Source of the DNA: ENR-C587 sp942493235
Lineage (GTDB): Bacteria; Bacteroidota; Ignavibacteria; Kapaibacteriales; UBA2268
Reading direction: 5' to 3'
Assembly (NCBI GenBank): GCA_942493235.1
Contig: OW818676.1
Location: 1,736,001-1,800,000, forward strand
Length of the DNA stretch: 64,000 nt
In this document: piece by piece, positions 53,107 through 60,662 of the stretch
Position numbering within the stretch: the first letter of the stretch is position 1
Layout of the letters: the number at the start of each line of letters is the position of its first letter
Position numbers and translations under genes: made by a program
Notes under the pieces: model-generated
What the model was told of the DNA's origin: nothing
What the model saw: only the letters and a program-made list of their open reading frames with translations
The model's database searches: none

Positions 53107-54390
53107 TTAATATTGCTCGAATAAAAACTCACCGGCGACCATTGTTTTATCGACATAATTGTTTGAAATAGAATAAATTATTTTAGATAAAATGTCATAA
53201 TTATCTAATGAAATATTTTTATCAAAAATTCTATTTTTGTTTATAAAAATCAAATCCGCACTTTTACCTTGGCTTATACTACCGCATTTATTAGATATAT
53301 TCAAAATATCAGCTGAAAATGAAGTAGAATGCTTAAATGCTCTGCCGGTACTAATAATTCCTGCATGGCTATCTATAAGAGTCTGGTAAATCTTGCTTGC
53401 ATTGAGCGATGCCACTATTTCGTTGAACATAGATAGAGAAGTGCCTGCGGCAACGTCAGTGCCTATTGCGATTTTATGCCCAGCCTCCAAATAGTTAATT
53501 AGGGGCATTATACCACTTTTAAGAAACATATTCGAGCTTGGGCAGTGGCAAATTGCCGAGCCTGAATCTTTTATTATCTTTAATTCTTCGTTATTTAAAT
53601 ATATGCAGTGAGCGAGTAAAGTCTTTTCGGTTAATATTCCGGATTTCAAATATATATCCGTATAATTATTACAGTCAGGGAATAGGGTTTTAATAAATTT
53701 TAATTCGTTACGATTTTCTGCAAGGTGGGTCTGAATAAATAAATTATAAGCTTTTGCTAATTCGCCACATTTTTTAAGTAAATCAAAGCTACAAGCTCCG
53801 GCAAATCTCGGAGTTAAAATGTACTGAAGCCTGCCGGATTCTGAATCATGCCATTTATTTATTAGCTTTTCGCTAATTTGAATGTTTTCTTTAGTAGTTT
53901 TAATTATCGAATCAGGAGAATTCATATCCATCATGGCATTGCCCAAGAAAGCATTAATTCCAATGTCTTTAGCGGCTGCAAAAGCGGCATCAGCGGAATT
54001 AAAAGAGCTGGCACAGTACGAGACAATTGTAGTAGTGCCGAATTTAATAGCTTCGGTGAAATATTCAATTGCCCTATTATAAGCAAAGTCAAAATCATCA
54101 TACTTCGCCTCTAAGGGGAAAATAAAATGAGTGAGCCAGTCTAATAATTCTCCGGTTCCAAGCCCTGTATTCGGGTACTGCGGATAATGATTATGAATAT
54201 CAATCAGACCTGGCAGAATGAAATAATCACTGTAATCAACAATTGCAATATCTTTAAATATTTCAGGAATATTCTCTTGATTTCCACAGTAGAGAATAAT
54301 GCCGTTTTTATCAATAATTATTATATCGTTTATAATTACTTTGGAGTCGTCTATGTCTGTATTTATAATTGTGCTTTTATATATTTTCAT
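53107..54390 (-). CDS. guaD: Guanine deaminase
   Basis: A 427-residue amidohydrolase that converts guanine to xanthine and ammonia. The metal-binding start LPGLIDIHNHYPQYP near residue 60 has the H-x-H and P-Q-Y typical of guanine deaminase. Other marks are LTPRFAGACS near residue 190, a TH-L-A-E-N segment (metal-binding H), L-A-H-C-I-Y-L, CHCPSSNMFL, and AIGTDVAAGTS with the final metal aspartate. Chlorohydrolases and SsnA-type enzymes are relatives, but the H-Y-P-Q and T-P-R-F features favour guanine deaminase. It is a stand-alone gene. Confidence 0.85.
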   Translation of the reverse strand: MKIYKSTIINTDIDDSKVIINDIIIIDKNGIILYCGNQENIPEIFKDIAIVDYSDYFILPGLIDIHNHYPQYPNTGLGTGELLDWLTHFIFPLEAKYDDFDFAYNRAIEYFTEAIKFGTTTIVSYCASSFNSADAAFAAAKDIGINAFLGNAMMDMNSPDSIIKTTKENIQISEKLINKWHDSESGRLQYILTPRFAGACSFDLLKKCGELAKAYNLFIQTHLAENRNELKFIKTLFPDCNNYTDIYLKSGILTEKTLLAHCIYLNNEELKIIKDSGSAICHCPSSNMFLKSGIMPLINYLEAGHKIAIGTDVAAGTSLSMFNEIVASLNASKIYQTLIDSHAGIISTGRAFKHSTSFSADILNISNKCGSISQGKSADLIFINKNRIFDKNISLDNYDILSKIIYSISNNYVDKTMVAGEFLFEQY

Positions 54391-54527
54391 AACTATATCT
54401 AAATCTTTGTAAAATAATAAATTAAAAAAAACGTTTCTAATAAACTTAAAATTTTATATTTTGCATATATTTTAAAGTATAAAATATTTAAAGTTACGGA
54501 TTATAATTTATAAAAAAGGAATTAAAT

Positions 54528-54971
54528 ATCAAAGTAAAGAAATATATAATTAGCGGAATAATGATAATACTCGGAATATTTGTAATATTTTTACTTGGTT
54601 CATTTATTTCAAGGATATTTTTTCATAAAGATGCAGATATGCAAATTGAGTCTGTAATCAACAGAGAAAAGTCTAAAGAAGTAATCCAACTCAATATACT
54701 GAATTCAACCAAAACCTCCGGAATAGCTGATAAGGCACGAACTTATTTGCGTAATCTTGGTTTTGATGTAGTGGAAATCGGAAATTATACCGAGAATAAG
54801 AGAATATCAATTTTAATCGATAGAGTAGGCGATAGGCAATCAGCATTACTTACTGCAAAAGCAATGGGAATAGGCGATTCGTTAGTCTATACTAAAATTG
54901 ATTCTTCCTTATTTTTGAAATGCACAATTATTTTAGGAGAGGATTACAAAAATTTGAATGCTTTTCGTTAA
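54528..54971 (+). CDS. LytR_C-domain membrane-anchored protein
   Basis: One N-terminal membrane helix (I-M-I-I-L-G-I-F-V-I-F-L-L) precedes a LytR C-terminal-type domain: VIQLNILNSTKTSGIADKAR, YLRNLGFDVVEIGNY, then D-R-V-G-D-R-Q-S-A. The first ATG is at 54561, but the frame is open upstream and a good AAGGA lies at 54516-54520, seven bases before an ATC (54528). That start would add I-K-V-K-K-Y-I-I-S-G, a basic flank normal before a membrane anchor. The true start could thus be a rare AUC codon or ATG 54561. RsfS follows after 52 bases. The role of the lone domain is unknown. Confidence 0.72.
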   Translation: MKVKKYIISGIMIILGIFVIFLLGSFISRIFFHKDADMQIESVINREKSKEVIQLNILNSTKTSGIADKARTYLRNLGFDVVEIGNYTENKRISILIDRVGDRQSALLTAKAMGIGDSLVYTKIDSSLFLKCTIILGEDYKNLNAFR

Positions 54972-55023
54972 ATTTGTAAACTGTAATAGAAGAAAAGATT
55001 TTATATAAATTAAGGATAATAAA

Positions 55024-55437
55024 TTGGAAAGAAGGACGAAACCGCGTACTCCGAAAGGAATTGCAATTCTGAGTGCACAAATTGCCGAAGAAAAAAAAGC
55101 AGATGATATAGTAGTGCTTGATGTAACCGGTATAGAATTTTCGCCGACAGATTATTTTGTAATCTGCTCTTGTGATTCTGATAACCAGATCAGTGCTATT
55201 GTTAACGAAATAATGAAATTCTGCCATAAATTCGGAATGCAAAAGCCAAAAGTCGAAGGACTATCAAACGGCTATTGGGTAGTATTGGACTTTTTCGATA
55301 CTGTCTTTCATATTATGCACAGAGATGCCCGTAAATTCTATCAGATAGAGAAAATATGGGGCGATGCGTATTTCTATGTTGTAAATAAAGAAGGCTTATT
55401 CAGAAAAGCCAAAAATCTCGAATATTTAAATAATTAA
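55024..55437 (+). CDS. rsfS: Ribosomal silencing factor RsfS
   Basis: A 137-residue protein that binds ribosomal protein uL14 and blocks subunit joining in starvation. The family block is DIVVLDVTGIEFSPTDYFVI followed by C-S-C-D-S, then VEGLSNGYWVVLDFFDTVFH and a closing Y-Q-I-E-K-I-W-G-D. The start is TTG 55024 with AAGGA eight bases upstream, since no ATG is available before the conserved domain. argS follows after 12 bases. Confidence 0.93.
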   Translation: MERRTKPRTPKGIAILSAQIAEEKKADDIVVLDVTGIEFSPTDYFVICSCDSDNQISAIVNEIMKFCHKFGMQKPKVEGLSNGYWVVLDFFDTVFHIMHRDARKFYQIEKIWGDAYFYVVNKEGLFRKAKNLEYLNN

Positions 55438-55449
55438 TCTCGGTGAAAG

Positions 55450-57093
55450 ATGAAGAATTCTAATGCTTATAAATTATTCAGAGCTGCACTCGACGAAATA
55501 GCAGCTCCCGCTGATATAGATTTATTTTTTGAAATTCCCAAAAATTCCGAGCATGGAGATTTATCAACTAATATTGCAATGAAATTATCTAAAATATTGA
55601 AAAAATCTCCCAAAGCTATTGCCGAAGAAATTATTAATAGAATTAGTAATGATAATACCATTGTCGAAAAAATCGAAATCGCCGGACCTGGCTTTATAAA
55701 TATTAAATTCACCGATAATTTCTATGCTCAATGCTTGGAACAATTATATACTAAAGCTGAAAACATCGGTCGATTAGATGTGGGTAAGGGCAAGAAGGTT
55801 AATGTAGAATACGTTAGTGTTAATCCGACAGGACTTCTTCACTTGGGTCATGGACGCAATGCTTGCATCGGCGACACAGTAGCCAATTTATATCAATGGT
55901 TAGGCTATGAGGTTACTCGCGAGTATTACTTTAATAATGCCGGCAACCAGATGAATATGCTCGCCAAATCGATTTATGCACGATATATGCAGCTTATTGA
56001 GGGGGCAGCCTTCCCTTTTCCGGAAGATGGCTATCATGGAGATTATATTCGTGATATAGCTAAATTAGTCTATGAGGCTCGAAATACCGAACTAAAAGCC
56101 GGCGACAGCGATAATATGCTTAAGATTCGAAAATTCGGTGAGCAATGGTGCTTTGAGAAAATTACTAAAACACTCGAGAGAATGAAGATTCATCAAGATA
56201 TATTTTATAACGAAGATACTCTATATAGTGAAGGCAAAATCAAAGAAATTATCGATGAATTTACTAATCGCGGGCTGGCTTATCAGAAAGATGGGGCTAC
56301 ATGGCTTGCTTTCTCGCAGATGGGGCTTAAAGACGACCGCGTAATAGTTAAATCCACCGGAGAGCCTACTTATAGACTTCCTGATATAGCATATCACAGA
56401 GAGAAATTATTGCGAGGATATGATATATTGGTTGATGTATTCGGGTCTGACCATATTGCTACAGTCCCTGATGTAATGGCAGGTGTTAAAGCATTAGGTT
56501 TTGACGAGACTAAAGTTAAAGTACTGATTCATCAATTTGTTACATTAACTGAAAACGGCGAACAAGTAAAAATGTCCAAACGAACCGGTAAGAGCTATAC
56601 TCTTGATGATTTATTGGACGAAGTAGGAGCCGATGTAGTCAGATTCTTTCTATTAATGCGTGGTATATCCACTCATTTGGAATTCGACTTAACCTTAGCT
56701 CGCGAACAAAGTGATAAAAATCCGGTGTTTTACCTTCAATATGCTCACGCCAGAATCTGCTCGATTATTGATAATGCAATCAATGCAGAAGCTGATAATT
56801 TGGATAATATTCAATTCAATCAGCTAATTCATATCAAAGAATTGGAATTAATCAAAGAAGCTTTGAACTTCGATTCCGTAGTGCTTTCTGCTGGTGAGCG
56901 TTCCGAACCTCAAATATTAGTTGAGTATTTACGTACGCTTGCTTCGGCATTCCATGCATTCTATCACGAATGCAGAATTATCGGTGTAGATAAAGAATTA
57001 CAGAAAGCACGTTTGGCACTTGCCATAACTATCAAAAATATAATCAAAAACGGCTTAATAATGCTCGGAATCTCCGCTCCGGAAAGAATGTAA
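55450..57093 (+). CDS. argS: Arginyl-tRNA synthetase
   Basis: A 547-residue class I aminoacyl-tRNA synthetase. An N-terminal additional domain (SEHGDLSTNIAMKLSK) precedes the HIGH-type motif GLLHLGHGRN at residues 128-137. The KMSK-type motif VKMSKRTGK is near residue 374, and a DALR anticodon-binding domain follows (Y-L-Q-Y-A-H-A-R-I to the end). It is complete and typical in length for the compact bacterial form. It lies in the LytR_C-rsfS-argS operon. Confidence 0.96.
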   Translation: MKNSNAYKLFRAALDEIAAPADIDLFFEIPKNSEHGDLSTNIAMKLSKILKKSPKAIAEEIINRISNDNTIVEKIEIAGPGFINIKFTDNFYAQCLEQLYTKAENIGRLDVGKGKKVNVEYVSVNPTGLLHLGHGRNACIGDTVANLYQWLGYEVTREYYFNNAGNQMNMLAKSIYARYMQLIEGAAFPFPEDGYHGDYIRDIAKLVYEARNTELKAGDSDNMLKIRKFGEQWCFEKITKTLERMKIHQDIFYNEDTLYSEGKIKEIIDEFTNRGLAYQKDGATWLAFSQMGLKDDRVIVKSTGEPTYRLPDIAYHREKLLRGYDILVDVFGSDHIATVPDVMAGVKALGFDETKVKVLIHQFVTLTENGEQVKMSKRTGKSYTLDDLLDEVGADVVRFFLLMRGISTHLEFDLTLAREQSDKNPVFYLQYAHARICSIIDNAINAEADNLDNIQFNQLIHIKELELIKEALNFDSVVLSAGERSEPQILVEYLRTLASAFHAFYHECRIIGVDKELQKARLALAITIKNIIKNGLIMLGISAPERM

Positions 57094-57408
57094 CGTATAT
57101 TGCGAAATATAGCCGTAATCAAATCTCAAAATGAGAGTCAGATGATTTATAATATGATAATGAATCAATCTGACAAAAAACAATCGAAAAAAAACAAATA
57201 AACCATAATATTTATAGTAAGATATCAGCCCGCGGCTTTAGCCGCGGGGATACTAGAGACTTGATATGTACTAATTTAAACATGAGATGAGATTAGAACT
57301 GACATATAGTATTTTAATGTTAAAATATTTGGAAATATTGAATAATTGTATTATTTTTGTTTACTTGCTAAACAATGAGTAAGAAAGTATGGAAGAAAGG
57401 AAGAAGCA
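57094..57408. other. Spacer with a REP-like hairpin
   Basis: The region is AT-rich except for a compact hairpin at 57229-57248 (arms CCCGCGGCT and AGCCGCGGG, loop TT). It is the most GC-rich spot in this part and could be a REP element or the argS terminator. No gene is visible; the last 60 bases hold the likely promoter and GGAAGAAG site of the MarR gene. Confidence 0.65.
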
Positions 57409-57858
57409 TTGAAAAATGAATTTGAAATAGTACATGATTTATTTCTTAAAGTAATAAATTCCTTTAATGAAAGAGAAAAAATACCAATTGAACTATCCGA
57501 CGGTACTTTAGTATATAAAGCGGAGATGCATACGGTGGTTGCCATTGGTAATCATCCGGGAATCAATGTAACCGATTTAGCCTTATTATTATCGATTACC
57601 AAAGGGGCAATCTCGCAAATGACAAAAAAACTATATAAAAAGCAGTTCATACTGAAGAAAAAAGATATAAAAAATGATAAGGAAATCAACTTGTATCTTA
57701 GCCCAAAAGGAATAACTTTATATGATAGTCATAGCACCGCAATGGGCGATTTAATAAGTGAGTTAGAGTCAAAACTCGGTAGCATAGAGAAAGACAAAAT
57801 TGCTTTCTTAATTAAATTCCTTTCCTCTGTTCATAATCACATTATTGAAAAGCACTAA
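57409..57858 (+). CDS. MarR-family transcriptional regulator
   Basis: A 149-residue winged-helix regulator. The helix-turn-helix is NHPGINVTDLALLLSITKGAISQM (residues about 49-72, written here in parts: N-H-P-G-I-N, then TDLALLLSITKGAISQ). The wing follows with ILKKKDIKNDKEINLYLSP, and long flanking helices form the dimer. TTG 57409 with GGAAGAAG upstream is the likely start. MarR proteins usually repress adjacent genes and respond to small molecules; the downstream small peptide and DUF4405 protein are the obvious targets. Confidence 0.88.
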   Translation: MKNEFEIVHDLFLKVINSFNEREKIPIELSDGTLVYKAEMHTVVAIGNHPGINVTDLALLLSITKGAISQMTKKLYKKQFILKKKDIKNDKEINLYLSPKGITLYDSHSTAMGDLISELESKLGSIEKDKIAFLIKFLSSVHNHIIEKH

Positions 57859-57937
57859 TTTTTTTCTTATATAGTTAAGTAACTAAACTATAAATTCTAC
57901 GTATAATAAATTGGTTATATATACAAAGGTACATGTA

Positions 57938-58051
57938 ATGAACTATTTACTGAAAATAATGAGAAATACAGCCAAAGCAGTGATAGGTATGATATTAAAT
58001 AGGATATTATACTCCGTTATAAGAGGTATATATATCGGCATAATAAAATAA
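57938..58051 (+). CDS. Possible 37-residue cationic amphipathic peptide
   Basis: A short frame reads M-N-Y-L-L-K-I-M-R-N-T-A-K and continues with a hydrophobic segment broken by R at positions 22 and 29, ending Y-I-G-I-I-K. AAAGGT lies about eight bases before the ATG. The composition (six basic, no acidic residues, rich in I, L and V) fits a membrane-active or inner-membrane micropeptide. It sits between the MarR gene and the DUF4405 gene on the same strand. No homolog is recognised, and chance cannot be excluded at this length. Confidence 0.4.
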   Translation: MNYLLKIMRNTAKAVIGMILNRILYSVIRGIYIGIIK

Positions 58052-58118
58052 ATTATAATTGATAGTTTTAATTCAAATTTGAATATAAAAGATAGTAAAA
58101 AATAACAGAGGAAGTAAA

Positions 58119-58619
58119 ATGAGTATTTCGGATACGCAAAAATCGTATTTAATCAGTAGCTTACTATTCGTACCGTTTGTTATCACATTGGTAACGGGAT
58201 TAGTATTAGTATTTGTATTTCACATGCAGCATCAGCATTCTGAGTTGGGACTATATTTGGGCATTAGTCATAGTGTCTGGAAAGAGGTGCATGTATATTC
58301 ATCAATAATAAGCTCAATAATTCTTTTTTATCACCTTCGGCATATAAGACGAAAAATATTTGGCATCGGGTTTATCAAGAGAAGCATTAACGCCAGAAAG
58401 CGTGCCTCTATGCTACTATTATTATTTTCACTTATGTGTGCGATTACCGGATTTATTCCATATATAATGGGATTATTTAATAGTTCAAATCACATAAACA
58501 TCATGTTTGTTGAATTGCACGACAAATTTGGAATAATTTTATTCGGATTTGCTTTGTATCATATTATAAAAAAATGGAAACCTACTCTAAAAGTAATGAA
58601 AGTATTAGTAAGGAAGTAA
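58119..58619 (+). CDS. DUF4405-like four-helix membrane protein
   Basis: A 166-residue inner-membrane protein with four hydrophobic helices (about 10-33, 52-73, 92-115 and 132-152). Histidines lie at helix ends (H-M-Q-H-Q-H, W-K-E-V-H-V-Y, F-Y-H-L-R-H, E-L-H-D-K-F, Y-H-I-I-K-K-W). The W-x-x-x-H and H-x-x-x-G spacing resembles DUF4405, a domain related to b-type cytochromes in flavin-based electron transfer. The AGAGGAAG site precedes the ATG. It is likely controlled by the MarR protein upstream. Its partner redox proteins are not in the window. Confidence 0.75.
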   Translation: MSISDTQKSYLISSLLFVPFVITLVTGLVLVFVFHMQHQHSELGLYLGISHSVWKEVHVYSSIISSIILFYHLRHIRRKIFGIGFIKRSINARKRASMLLLLFSLMCAITGFIPYIMGLFNSSNHINIMFVELHDKFGIILFGFALYHIIKKWKPTLKVMKVLVRK

Positions 58620-58695
58620 AAAATTGCTATGTTTTTATCATTAAAAATATTTTCAATCAACGGATAACAGTTTGGGTAGAAATATTGTATTAAAA

Positions 58696-59532
58696 TTAGA
58701 ACAATGAATCCTGCATTATAAACTTAGGTCTGAAATCTCCAATTATCACAAAAGGATTTCTAGAAACAAAGTGGTTCAATTTTGTAGTACCGAGAATAAA
58801 ATAGTAATCCTTATTCTTTGCGAAATCGTCAAAATATTTCTTTTTAACATCTAAACAAGCTAAGTTTTCATCACCTTGATTTTTGAATAAACAATTCCAA
58901 TAAAGCATTCCGGTTTCCCAGTCTTCAATCAGCATTTTTGATTTTTGACCGGAATCATCTTCAAAAACAAATGAAAATTTAAAAGGTAATTTATTGACAA
59001 GTTCGAAATTTTCAATATCATCTTCATGCTTAGATTCGAATAGGCTCAATTGCAATTTCTTTGAATTCAAAGACTCCAATATCTTTTTATTCCAACTACT
59101 TTCAACTTTTTCATAAGTAAAATCTAATATCTTTGAAGGTTTAAATAAAGCAATAGATGTGCATTTATTTCTATTGTGAGCTTCATCAATTAAAGAAGCA
59201 AGGTTGATTTTAATATTTTTAAGAACATACTCTCTACGTTCGGACCAAGTATTACTATCTGATTTAATAAATCCCAACGATTTTAAATCTTTCAGATGCT
59301 TATCGACAGGTCGGTAAGATTCCGGGCGAAAATCACTTTTATTTTTCACTAAGTCAATTTCAATCCATTCATATTTTCGAAATTGATTAGAATAATCAAT
59401 TAGTCTATATGGAATTGGGTATATTCGAATCCATTGTCCTTCTTCCGTAATACCGGCAGTGCAAACGGTTTCAAAATACTTTTTTGAAACAGCGGGATAA
59501 GCCTTTACTACAATGAGAACTTTCGTTTTCAT
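58696..59532 (-). CDS. Dual-OB-like protein paired with DUF488
   Basis: A 278-residue soluble protein. Its N-terminal domain starts KVLIVVKAYPAVSKKYFE and contains GITEEGQWIRIYPIPYR (residues 28-43) and YEWIEIDLVKNKSDFRPESY (54-73). The second half has F-S-F-V-F-E-D-D segments, an E-D-W-E-T-G-M-L-Y-W motif and a closing F-I-L-G-T-T region. I recall this as a dual-OB-fold domain family found beside DUF488 proteins; the name is from memory. It is seven bases downstream of the DUF488 gene, so it is coupled to it. OB folds suggest nucleic-acid binding. Function is unknown. Confidence 0.65.
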   Translation of the reverse strand: MKTKVLIVVKAYPAVSKKYFETVCTAGITEEGQWIRIYPIPYRLIDYSNQFRKYEWIEIDLVKNKSDFRPESYRPVDKHLKDLKSLGFIKSDSNTWSERREYVLKNIKINLASLIDEAHNRNKCTSIALFKPSKILDFTYEKVESSWNKKILESLNSKKLQLSLFESKHEDDIENFELVNKLPFKFSFVFEDDSGQKSKMLIEDWETGMLYWNCLFKNQGDENLACLDVKKKYFDDFAKNKDYYFILGTTKLNHFVSRNPFVIIGDFRPKFIMQDSLF

Positions 59533-59539
59533 AAAAAAC

Positions 59540-60424
59540 CTATATATGTTTTAGAGCAAACTTATTATTAAGCTTAGTAATCAATGCACCGGCTACTCTA
59601 CTTCTATGGCAATAATTAAAATCAGCTTCGAAGCAGGTAAGTGCTATTCGCCGGAATTTGAAAAATTGTTCGGATAATAAGGAAATTTCTCTATCTTTAA
59701 AAACTAAAGAATTATTTTCATATTCGTCGAATAAAATATCATAATCTATTTTTGTTTCTAGATTTCGTCTTTTGTCGGATTCAATCCCAAGTTCGGGAAT
59801 GTGAATATATTTAATACCTAAGTTTTCAACTATGTTTTTTAATTGATTTTTAGAAAAGCCATATTTCATACTTATTGGGTTTTTTCTAATGTCGCACAAT
59901 ACTTTAATATCTTCTTTTATAAGCAAATTAACATATTCTTCAACGCTTTTGCCTTCATAGCCGATAGTATAAATGATATTTTGATTGTTAATTGGCTTTG
60001 CGTTTATGATAGTATTTAACGATTCATCATCAAGAAGCTTTGAAGCGATTTCACTATTTATAGCATAAAACGGATAATTCTTATATACAAATTTAATTAG
60101 TTCGTCGCCTTTTATATCTTTAAAATTATTATATAATTTAACTAATTCATATCTGTCTTCATCTTTTAATTGATTGATATAATTCTGTTTATCAATTACT
60201 TTCCATTTGCTGTTAACTTCTTCAATTTGTTCATACTTAATCATTGTACTAATATCTTGGTTAGCTTGATATGAAAAGCATCCGTATTTATAAGGTATAA
60301 AATGGAATACAGGTTTAAGCTGATTATTGCAAAATAAAAAGAGTAATTTCTGGAGTTCGGTTCTTGATAAAGTTCCGCCAAACTTTTGAATCAGAGATAA
60401 TAATATTTTTCTTCTATAATACAT
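59540..60424 (-). CDS. DUF488-domain protein with N-terminal SocA/GepA-like region
   Basis: A 294-residue protein from ATG 60424. Residues 1-110 form a helical domain (KFGGTLSRTELQKLLFLFC, then F-H-F-I-P-Y-K-Y-G-C-F-S) similar to the SocA/GepA-like (DUF4065) antitoxin and adaptor fold. Residues about 150-290 are a DUF488 domain with TIGYEGKSVEEYV, VLCDIRKNPIS, a Y-I-H-I-P-E-L-G segment, and the cysteine/histidine motif L-T-C-F-E-A-D-F-N-Y-C-H-R. DUF488 has no settled biochemical role; the conserved C and H-R suggest a nucleotide- or base-related active site. A start 36 bases upstream is possible. It forms a two-gene operon with the dual-OB-like gene. Confidence 0.75.
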   Translation of the reverse strand: MYYRRKILLSLIQKFGGTLSRTELQKLLFLFCNNQLKPVFHFIPYKYGCFSYQANQDISTMIKYEQIEEVNSKWKVIDKQNYINQLKDEDRYELVKLYNNFKDIKGDELIKFVYKNYPFYAINSEIASKLLDDESLNTIINAKPINNQNIIYTIGYEGKSVEEYVNLLIKEDIKVLCDIRKNPISMKYGFSKNQLKNIVENLGIKYIHIPELGIESDKRRNLETKIDYDILFDEYENNSLVFKDREISLLSEQFFKFRRIALTCFEADFNYCHRSRVAGALITKLNNKFALKHI

Positions 60425-60500
60425 AAGAGTTTTAAAATATAAATGAAAGTATAACAACAATTAGTATCGAATATGCAATTGAAATATTTTAATATTTATA

Positions 60501-60527
60501 AAAAAAGCCTATGGAATTCATAGGCTT
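60501..60527 (-). terminator. Terminator of tRNA-Glu
   Basis: A perfect 9-bp stem (AAGCCTATG, 60505-60513; matching arm 60519-60527) with a five-base loop, followed on the minus strand by a T run, lies 14 bases past the tRNA 3' end. Confidence 0.9.
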
Positions 60528-60541
60528 AGTGTTATTGAGTG

Positions 60542-60613
60542 TAGCACATACGGGAATCGAACCCGTGCTACGGCCTTGAGAGGGCCGCGTCCTAACCGCT
60601 AGACGAATGTGCC
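60542..60613 (-). tRNA. tRNA-Glu (CTC)
   Basis: A 72-base tRNA on the minus strand. The acceptor is GGCACAT with ATGTGCT (a closing G:U pair), the anticodon stem CGGCC/GGCCG encloses CTCTCAA with anticodon CTC, and TTCGATT is present in the T arm. No CCA is encoded. It has its own terminator. Confidence 0.93.
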
Positions 60614-60662
60614 GAATTTCCAAAATTAATTTGGAATACAAATTTAATAAAAATTTGGCACT

